From: Synergistaceae bacterium
GTDB taxonomy: Bacteria; Synergistota; Synergistia; Synergistales; Aminobacteriaceae
Length of the DNA: 64,000 bases
Reading direction: 5' to 3'
Assembly: GCA_018436725.1 (NCBI GenBank)
Contig: JAHDKT010000002.1
Location: 1-64,000, forward strand
Position 1 is the first letter of the stretch, and each line of letters starts with the position of its first letter. A program made the translations under genes and the position numbers. The notes below the pieces were generated by a model. The model saw nothing but the letters and a program-made list of their open reading frames with translations, made no database searches and had not been told where the DNA came from. Below are positions 7,831 to 14,309 of this stretch, piece by piece.

Positions 7831-9195
7831 ATGTTCCCCCGGAAAAAGGATATCAGTCAATGTCTCCGTCTTGTGGAGGAGGACAAAGCCATTACCTCCC
7901 CTGCAGCGAAGCTCCCCTACTACCCTCTGGTCGTCCGCAGGGGGCGCGGCGCAGTCGTGGAGGACGTCGACGGCAACTCCTACATCGACATGCTTTCAAG
8001 CGCCGGGGCAATCAACACCGGACACTGCCATCCGAAGGTGGTCGAGGCGATCAAGAAGCAGACGGAGGATCTGATCCTCTACACGCACGTCTATATGTAT
8101 CACGAACCGCTGATCGACCTGACGAAAGAGCTGATCGCGATCACTCCCGGCGACTACCGGAAGCGCGCATACTACGGCCTCGCCGGCTCCGACGCCAACG
8201 ACGGCGTCATCAAGCTGGCGCGCATCGCGACGAAGCGTCCGAAGATCCTGGCCTACCTCCGCGCCTACCACGGGAGCACCTACGGCGCGCTCTCGATGAG
8301 CGCGGTCAGCCTGCCGATGCACAGGGGACTGGGACCGCTGCTCCCCGACATCTACCACGTGCCCTACCCCGACGTCTACCGCACCCCCTTCCCGGGGATG
8401 ACGGAGGACGAGGTCGCGGACTACGCCATCGAGCAGATCCGCGTCGCCTTCTCGACGAACATACCCCCCGACGAGACGGCCGCCATCGTCATCGAGCCGA
8501 TCCAGGGCGACTCCGGGCTCGTCGTGCCGCCGAAGAGGTACATGCAGTCCCTCCGGAAGCTCTGCGACGAGTACGGCATCCTGCTCGTCTCCGAGGAGGT
8601 GCAGCAGGGGTTCGGGCGCACCGGCAAGTGGTTCGGCATAGAAAACTTCGACGTCGTCCCCGACGCGATCGTGATGGGGAAGGCCATCGCCTCCGGTCTG
8701 CCCCTCGGCGCGGTCGTCGCGAGGGCCGACATCATGGAGACGTGGGAAGCCCCCGCGCATCTCTTCACCGCGGCGGGGAACCCCGTCTGCTGCGCCGCCG
8801 CCCTGGCCACCATCCAGGTCATCCGCGAAGAACAGCTGATGGAGAACGCGCTCGCCGTCGGCGGCCATATCAAGAATCGCTTCCTCGAAATGCGGAAGAA
8901 GTACGAGATCATCGGGGACGTGCGCGGCATAGGGCTCTCCATCGGCGTGGACCTCGTCAAGAACCGGGAGACGAAGGAACGCCACGGAGAGGCGGCCGCG
9001 AAGATCTGCTACCGCGCGTGGGAGAAGGGGCTGCTGCTCTCCTTCTTCAGCGGCAGCGTCCTGAGGATCCAGCCTCCGCTGGTCATCTCGAAGGAACAGG
9101 CGGACGCCGCGCTCGACATCATCGAGGAGTCGTTCCAGGACTTCTTCGCGGGCGACATCCCCGACAGCATCTTCGAGACCGTCAAGGGCTGGTAA
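7831..9195 (+). CDS. class III aminotransferase-fold amino acid racemase/epimerase (isoleucine 2-epimerase-like)
   Basis: A 454-residue fold-type I PLP enzyme. K284 in VMGKAIASG is the PLP lysine. Segments such as AGSDANDGVIK, YHGSTYGALS, HVPYPDVYRTPFPG, APAHLFTAAGNPVC and LRIQPPLVI recall the Lactobacillus isoleucine 2-epimerase rather than ornithine or GABA aminotransferases. E255 (SEEVQQGFGRTG) stands where most family members have the Asp that contacts the PLP ring nitrogen. The start at 7831 is preferred because the AAGGAG at 7813-7818 touches the earlier ATG at 7819 directly and is 12 bases from 7831. With Alr and D-alanine-releasing OrtAB nearby, a role in D-amino-acid interconversion is plausible. 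A true transaminase remains the main alternative. Confidence 0.75.
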   Translation: MFPRKKDISQCLRLVEEDKAITSPAAKLPYYPLVVRRGRGAVVEDVDGNSYIDMLSSAGAINTGHCHPKVVEAIKKQTEDLILYTHVYMYHEPLIDLTKELIAITPGDYRKRAYYGLAGSDANDGVIKLARIATKRPKILAYLRAYHGSTYGALSMSAVSLPMHRGLGPLLPDIYHVPYPDVYRTPFPGMTEDEVADYAIEQIRVAFSTNIPPDETAAIVIEPIQGDSGLVVPPKRYMQSLRKLCDEYGILLVSEEVQQGFGRTGKWFGIENFDVVPDAIVMGKAIASGLPLGAVVARADIMETWEAPAHLFTAAGNPVCCAAALATIQVIREEQLMENALAVGGHIKNRFLEMRKKYEIIGDVRGIGLSIGVDLVKNRETKERHGEAAAKICYRAWEKGLLLSFFSGSVLRIQPPLVISKEQADAALDIIEESFQDFFAGDIPDSIFETVKGW

Positions 9196-9219
9196 CACGC
9201 GCTCCCGCATCCGCTTCGA

Positions 9220-9253
9220 TTCAAGCCTCCGCCCTGCGGGGGCTTGAATTTTC
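9220..9253 (+). terminator. intrinsic terminator after the epimerase-like gene
   Basis: A 12-bp stem with one G-U pair (9220-9231 with 9237-9248), a CCCTG loop and a short T run. Confidence 0.8.
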
Positions 9254-9327
9254 CGCTTCCCGACACTTCTCCTTGCACGCGATTTCGGCAGAAGCGCCGT
9301 CAATCGTCGCAAACGCGGCGAATTCGC

Positions 9328-9357
9328 TTGACAAACAGCAACGAGTTCTGCTATTCT
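9328..9357 (+). promoter_or_regulatory. promoter upstream of the methyltransferase pair
   Basis: A perfect -35 TTGACA (9328-9333) and TATTCT (9352-9357) with an 18-base spacer. The start codon at 9543 is about 180 bases further on, so the leader is long. The rest of the 9254-9542 gap shows no convincing gene. Confidence 0.55.
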
Positions 9358-9542
9358 GCGTTAAGTTTTATACGTCTAACATAATTGCGGAACGCGTATC
9401 GGCTTCAAAGGAGAAGTTTCGACGGATCGAAAGGAGATCGTTTCATGCTTCGTATGTTAAAAAATGAACTTCGAGTCGCGGGAACGCCTCGTCGCATCGC
9501 TTCATTCGCGTACGTTCTCTCTCTTCGCGGGGGAACGGTCCG

Positions 9543-10568
9543 ATGAAGAGTATCCCGAAGACGACGAACGACTGGTCCGCCTTGAGCGACATCGTCGGCG
9601 GAGGTCTGCGTCAGAGGATCTTTTCCTCCGCGTTGCGGCTGAAGATCTTCGACCACGTCGACCGCCGCGCCGCCGAGGAAATCGCCGCCCGCCTCTCGGC
9701 CCATCCGCGGAACACGGAACTCTTTCTCAACGTCCTGACCGGTATGGGGCTGATTCGGAAAAGAGACGGCAAGTACGAGCTGACCGAAACAAGCGCCGAA
9801 TTTCTCGTCTCCGAATCGCCCGCGTATCTTGGAACCTATCTGCTGCACGTAGGGTCGTTCCATGAACAGTTCCCCGTCGCTCTCGACGATCTTGTTCGTA
9901 AGGGACCGCCCCCGACGCCGCTCGATATGGGGAACGAAGCCATGTGGGCCGAATCGGCGCGGTTGTCGGCCGCCTATCAGTACGGCGGCGAAGCGCAGCG
10001 TATCGCCCGTATCGCGGCGGATCTGCCGGAGTTCCCCGGAATGAGCAGGATGCTCGACCTCGGAGGAGGCGCCGGCTTTTATACTCTTGCCATCGTCTCG
10101 TCTCACCCTTCGATGAACGGCGTCGTGCTGGAGCAACCCTCCGTCGCCCGGGTCGCCGAAGGGTTCGTCCGGGAATACGGAATGGAAAGCAGAGTTTCCG
10201 TCGTCGCGGGCGACTATATGAAAGACGATCTGCAGGGCCCGTACGATCTGATCTTCGCAAGCGCGACGCTGAACTTCTTCAAGAACCGGTTCGACGACCT
10301 CTTCCGTCGGGTCCGCGCCGCCCTGGCGCCGGGCGGAATCTTCATGACCCACCAGGACGGAATCAGGGAGGAACGAACAAAGCCGGTCAATCTCATCGCC
10401 GAGTTTCTGCTCCCCGAGATGATGGGCGCGGATTTCGCCATCGCGCAGGGGGAGATCGCCGAAACGATGCTGCGGAACGGTTTTCAATCGGCGCGGACTT
10501 TCGCGAAACAGTCGAGCATAGGCGAAATGGAAGTCACCATCGGCCGCGCGGCGCGAAAGGACGCCTGA
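9543..10568 (+). CDS. SAM-dependent O-methyltransferase (dimerisation domain + Methyltransf_2-like)
   Basis: A 341-residue protein. The first ~90 residues form a winged-helix-like dimerisation domain (QRIFSSALRLKIFDHV ... ETSAEFLV). The catalytic part has SAM motif I LDLGGGAGFY at about 177-186 and later DLIFASATLNFF and GGIFMTHQDG. This is the layout of small-molecule O-methyltransferases of the hydroxyindole/caffeate/polyketide type. A second methyltransferase starts two bases after its stop, so the two are co-transcribed. The substrate is unknown. The ribosome site is weak (a GGGGG run about 7 bases upstream). Confidence 0.8.
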   Translation: MKSIPKTTNDWSALSDIVGGGLRQRIFSSALRLKIFDHVDRRAAEEIAARLSAHPRNTELFLNVLTGMGLIRKRDGKYELTETSAEFLVSESPAYLGTYLLHVGSFHEQFPVALDDLVRKGPPPTPLDMGNEAMWAESARLSAAYQYGGEAQRIARIAADLPEFPGMSRMLDLGGGAGFYTLAIVSSHPSMNGVVLEQPSVARVAEGFVREYGMESRVSVVAGDYMKDDLQGPYDLIFASATLNFFKNRFDDLFRRVRAALAPGGIFMTHQDGIREERTKPVNLIAEFLLPEMMGADFAIAQGEIAETMLRNGFQSARTFAKQSSIGEMEVTIGRAARKDA

Positions 10569-10570
10569 TC

Positions 10571-11374
10571 ATGGATACGAAGCTGACCGGGATACCGGAA
10601 ACGATGCTGATCCCTCTCTGGGCCAGAGCCGCGGAAACAGGCGGGGCCGCCCCCCTCGTCCGCGACGAAAAAGCCGTCGAAATGCTGTCGCGGATCGACT
10701 ACGACTTTTCGAAGTTTCGCTCCGCGCACTTCTCGCAGCTCGGGGTCGCGGTTCGGACGATGCTCCTCGACAGGGCTGTTCGAACGTTCCTCGACGAACA
10801 TCCCGGGGCGTGCGTGATCAACCTGGGCGCGGGGCTCGACACGAGGCACGCCAGAATCGGCGGCGCGAACGTCATTTGGTACGAGCTGGACCTCCCGGAA
10901 GCGCTCGACGTGCGTCGACGCTTCTTCGCCGAGAACGAGCGCTACCGCTTCCTTGCAAAATCGGTGTTCGATATATCATGGTTCGACGACGTCGACACCG
11001 AAGGGAGAGAAACGCTGCTCATCGCCGAAGGCCTTTTCATGTACTTCGAGGAACGCGAACTGAAGCCGCTCTTCGCCCGCATCGCGGAGCGCTTTTCCGG
11101 CGGACGGATGCTGGTCGAGGTGCAGGGGCCGGGCATCGTCGGCAAGAGCAGGAGGCACGACTCTCTGAGCAGGCTGCACAACGCTCCCGAGTTCAAGTGG
11201 GGCACATCGGACAGCCGTGACTTGACCCGCTGGAGCCCCTCCATCGAGCTGGCCGAAGAATGGCGTTTTTTCGACCACCGGCTTGACCGCGCGGGCATGC
11301 TCGGCCTGCTCATGCGCCTGCCGTTCATGCGGAAAAAATACGAGCCAAGGATTGTTCTTCTGCGCTTCAAATAA
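10571..11374 (+). CDS. LCMT/PPM1-family SAM-dependent methyltransferase
   Basis: A 267-residue protein of the leucine carboxyl methyltransferase (PPM1/Tcmp) family. Its motif I is CVINLGAGLDTRHARI at about 78-93, followed by WYELDLPEALDVRRRFF and the post-I segment LIAEGLFMYFEE. Bacterial members usually methylate carboxyl or hydroxyl groups of small molecules. It follows the first methyltransferase with a 2-base gap and no clear ribosome site of its own, so translation is probably coupled. Two different methyltransferases in a minimal operon suggest successive modification of one metabolite (inference). Confidence 0.8.
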   Translation: MDTKLTGIPETMLIPLWARAAETGGAAPLVRDEKAVEMLSRIDYDFSKFRSAHFSQLGVAVRTMLLDRAVRTFLDEHPGACVINLGAGLDTRHARIGGANVIWYELDLPEALDVRRRFFAENERYRFLAKSVFDISWFDDVDTEGRETLLIAEGLFMYFEERELKPLFARIAERFSGGRMLVEVQGPGIVGKSRRHDSLSRLHNAPEFKWGTSDSRDLTRWSPSIELAEEWRFFDHRLDRAGMLGLLMRLPFMRKKYEPRIVLLRFK

Positions 11375-11722
11375 TCAAAGAAACCGAAGCGAACATGCGC
11401 AAAGAGGGGGATTGAACTGCCGCGCTGCGGAATCGCGCATACAGGCTGTTTGAGGATACCGCGCTTGCGCGATACCGCTTTTTCGGAAAGGCGGATGATG
11501 CCGGTGTCCATTCCCGCGTTTCCGCCTCCCGCAAACGCCGTCTTCCTCCTCTCGTTCGCAGTCCTCGGCGGGAGTATTTTTTTCCGTACGTGTCCGTCTT
11601 CCTCATCTCGCATCGTACCGCCCCGCCGCCGTGCGCCCACGAAGCATTCCCGCCCGAGTACGTCGTCTCATGTCCGCTTCTTCGCCCCGCCTCCTGCCGA
11701 AGCGGCTGTCATATCCGCCGCA
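11375..11722. other. non-coding stretch between the methyltransferases and the crystallin-like gene
   Basis: No ORF with a ribosome site and protein-like composition was found on either strand. Only short GC-rich hairpins are seen, none with a T run, so no terminator is called. It ends at the strong promoter at 11723. Confidence 0.5.
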
Positions 11723-11751
11723 TTGACAAGCGCGCGGGGAAAAACTACAAT
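11723..11751 (+). promoter_or_regulatory. strong promoter of the crystallin-like gene
   Basis: TTGACA (11723-11728), a 17-base spacer and TACAAT (11746-11751): close to ideal for the main sigma factor. It gives a leader of about 65 bases. Confidence 0.8.
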
Positions 11752-11821
11752 ATGATAAATTGGAAAATTGATAAAATTCAAAGCCAAGACGTCACGCGAC
11801 AACGAAAGGGGATGAGAGGTT

Positions 11822-13651
11822 ATGCATGTGAAGTTTCGTCAAGGAAGAGCCGCGGCGATCTCCATCATAACGGCGCTGCTGTTCGCGTTCTGCGCGGCGG
11901 CGGCGGACATGCCGGACCCGCCGCCTCACCAGGTGCTTCTGTTCGAGCATACCGATTACGACGGAGCGAGCATGGGTTTTTCCTACGACAACGACATCGC
12001 CGATCTGACACGATGGAACATGCCCTCCGGGGGCAAATGGAACGACAAAATCAGCTCGGTCAGCATAGGAAAGAATACGCGCGTCACGTTCTACCAGCAT
12101 ACCAATTACGGAGGAGCGAGCATCACCTTCGAGGGGGACGGCGAGAACACCTATCCTCTCCCCGATCTGCACGTTCTCGGATGGGGCGACACGATCTCCT
12201 CCCTCAAGGTCCGCCAGAGCGCCGTTCCGGCGCCGAACCAGGTGTTTCTCTTCGAGCACGAGAACTACGACGGCGCAGCCCTCTACCTCACCGTCGGCCA
12301 GGACATCGCGGACCTGCGGCAATGGGCGATTTCGAGCGGAAAAAGCTGGAACGACAGGATCAGCTCCCTGAAGATCGGCAAGAACGCCCAGGTCTATCTG
12401 TGCACGGACATCGACTTCGGAGGCCCGGGGATTCCCTATGCGGCGGACGGACATTGGATTACCAATATCTCCTCCCTGCACCCGCAGGGGTGGGGGGACA
12501 AGGTCTCCTCGCTGAAGGTGCGCGCGCACGACTGGAATCCGGAGAGCGAATTCCCGCAAGGGCCGGAGGAACCCCAACCGACTCCGCCGAGCGCTTTCGA
12601 GCCCCCGAACATCGGCGATCCGCTGTATTACCAGGTGTTTCTGTTCGAAAACGCGGACTACGGCGGACAGAGCCTGAGCTTCACCTACGACAACGACGTC
12701 CCCGATCTCGGGAGGTGGAGCCTGCCCACCGGCGAGAAGTGGAACGACAGGATCAGCTCGCTCAAGGTCGGCAGGGGAGCGCGCATCACGCTCTACCAGC
12801 ATGCCGATTACGGAGGCGCAAGCATCGGTTTCGAGGGGGACGGAACGTACAACAACGATATTCCCGATCTGCACGGACGCGGATGGGGAAACATGGTCTC
12901 CTCCTTCAAGGTACGCCAGTGCGCCATCCCCGAGGCGAACCAAGTGTTTCTCTTCGAGTACGAAAACTACGACGGCGCCGGCCTCTACCTCACCGTCGGG
13001 CAGGACATCCCCGATCTCCGGCAGTGGGCGATATCGAGCGGAAAGAGCTGGAACGACAGAATCAGCTCGCTGAAGATCGGCAAGGACGCGCTGGTCCAAG
13101 TGTGGACGGACAGCAACTTCGAGGGACTCTCGAAACCCTATTCGGGGGACGGGCAGGGGTACGTGACCATCATCTCCCTGCGCCCCGAAGGGTGGGCGGA
13201 CAAGATCTCCTCGCTGAAAGTGCGCACCCCCGACTGGACCCCGGAGAGCGAGCTTCCCGGAGAACCGGGAGAGCCCGAAGAGCCGGGAGGCGAGCAACCC
13301 GTCGACTGGAAAGATATCGAGCCGGAACCGCACCAGGTCATTTTCTACGAGGACGTCGGTTTCGAGGGGGCGGCCATAGGGTACGAGTACGACAGCGATG
13401 TACAGGATCTGACGAAACTGCTCGTTCTGGACACCACCAACAACTGGAACGACAGAATCAGCTCGATCAAGATAGGCAAAAACGCGAAGGTCTTCCTCTA
13501 CGAGCACATCGGATGCGACGACAGGAGCACTTTCATCGTCCTGCAGGGGAATGGACAGAGCACCGCGAGATACGACTCGCTGCACTCGATCGGCTGGGGG
13601 GACAAGGCGTCTTCGTTCAGAGTACGGATGAGCGACTACTACGGAAGATAA
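11822..13651 (+). CDS. secreted beta/gamma-crystallin repeat protein (ten Greek-key motifs)
   Basis: A 609-residue protein with a signal peptide at about 1-28 (ISIITALLFAFCAAAA). The rest is ten Greek-key motifs, that is five beta/gamma-crystallin domains, grouped 4+4+2 motifs and separated by Pro/Glu-rich linkers. Each motif opens with a Q-V-F-L-F-E-H-x-N-Y-D/G-G-A pattern and ends in W-x-D-x-x-S-S. Odd motifs carry the canonical calcium-binding N-D-x-x-S-S (NDKISS, NDRISS). Even motifs have G or A in the first position (GDTISS, GDKVSS, ADKISS). Calcium binding in the periplasm or outside the cell is expected from the family. A strong promoter and terminator make it a single-gene unit. It has no sorting tail or lipobox, so it is probably soluble. 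Confidence 0.88.
   Translation: MHVKFRQGRAAAISIITALLFAFCAAAADMPDPPPHQVLLFEHTDYDGASMGFSYDNDIADLTRWNMPSGGKWNDKISSVSIGKNTRVTFYQHTNYGGASITFEGDGENTYPLPDLHVLGWGDTISSLKVRQSAVPAPNQVFLFEHENYDGAALYLTVGQDIADLRQWAISSGKSWNDRISSLKIGKNAQVYLCTDIDFGGPGIPYAADGHWITNISSLHPQGWGDKVSSLKVRAHDWNPESEFPQGPEEPQPTPPSAFEPPNIGDPLYYQVFLFENADYGGQSLSFTYDNDVPDLGRWSLPTGEKWNDRISSLKVGRGARITLYQHADYGGASIGFEGDGTYNNDIPDLHGRGWGNMVSSFKVRQCAIPEANQVFLFEYENYDGAGLYLTVGQDIPDLRQWAISSGKSWNDRISSLKIGKDALVQVWTDSNFEGLSKPYSGDGQGYVTIISLRPEGWADKISSLKVRTPDWTPESELPGEPGEPEEPGGEQPVDWKDIEPEPHQVIFYEDVGFEGAAIGYEYDSDVQDLTKLLVLDTTNNWNDRISSIKIGKNAKVFLYEHIGCDDRSTFIVLQGNGQSTARYDSLHSIGWGDKASSFRVRMSDYYGR
11919..13240 (+). repeat. internal duplication in the crystallin-like gene
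   Basis: The block encoding motifs 1-4 (about 11919-12540) is repeated by that for motifs 5-8 (about 12625-13240), with long nearly identical stretches, for example around 12330-12375 and 13030-13080. A third, half-length copy (motifs 9-10) follows. Confidence 0.8.
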
Positions 13652-13683
13652 TTCTCTCTTCGCGGCATCCCGGAAACACTACG

Positions 13684-13730
13684 CCCGTCGCACCGGAAGA
13701 ACGAATTCCGGTGCGGCGGGCTGTTTCTTC
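13684..13730 (+). terminator. intrinsic terminator after the crystallin-like gene
   Basis: A 15-bp stem with one G-U pair (13684-13698 with 13706-13720), a 7-base loop and a T/C-rich tail. Confidence 0.8.
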
Positions 13731-13887
13731 ACACTCGCTCGGGCGCCGCCTTTCTTTCCCTCGCTTGACGGGAAGGGACGGGCGACCGACGATTCCGCCG
13801 CTCTCCTCGTCGAGGCGGAGCTCCGTCATACGAGCGAACATATCGTCGCAATCCATCGGCAGGGCCGGACGGGGAGGCGCCCCCGGC

Positions 13888-13916
13888 TTGCGCAAGAAGA
13901 CGCGCCCCCCTATACT
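13888..13916 (+). promoter_or_regulatory. promoter of the small membrane protein gene
   Basis: TTGCGC (13888-13893), a 17-base spacer and TATACT (13911-13916), ending 17 bases before the start codon. Confidence 0.6.
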
Positions 13917-13933
13917 GTTCCGGAGAAAGGGCG

Positions 13934-14299
13934 GTGAAGCCGATGTCCGTCCCGATGTTTCTGTTCGCGTCGAACGTCCTGATCGCCCTGCTGCTCATCG
14001 CGCTGGGCGGAGCGACGCGAAGCGCTTTTTTCTTTTGGCTGCTGGCGTTTCTGCTCTGGCCGCCCTCGCTCATGTCTTCTACGTTCATCTGGTGGTCGTG
14101 GCTCGAGAGAGGAGCCGCCGACAAGTGGGCGGTCTACGGCATTCTGAACATCTCGCTCCCGCTGATCGCTTCCGGCGTCGCGGCCTCGGTTTTCGCCGTC
14201 CTCGTCGCACGCCTGCGCGATGTCCGCGCCTGCGTTTTTCTGTACGCGCTCATCCTCTTTCTCGCGCTCCAGCTCTGCGCCGGCATCCTGGCCGAGTAA
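13934..14299 (+). CDS. small four-helix membrane protein of unknown function
   Basis: A 121-residue, strongly hydrophobic protein with four predicted membrane segments (about 7-27, 31-52, 66-90 and 97-118). Basic and acidic residues are confined to loops. The GTG start at 13934 follows GGAG at 13922-13925; an ATG at 13943 is also possible. I do not recognise the family. It has its own promoter and converges on the GGDEF/HD-GYP gene, with 10 bases between the stops. Confidence 0.6.
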   Translation: MKPMSVPMFLFASNVLIALLLIALGGATRSAFFFWLLAFLLWPPSLMSSTFIWWSWLERGAADKWAVYGILNISLPLIASGVAASVFAVLVARLRDVRACVFLYALILFLALQLCAGILAE

Positions 14300-14309
14300 G
14301 GGGCCCGGA

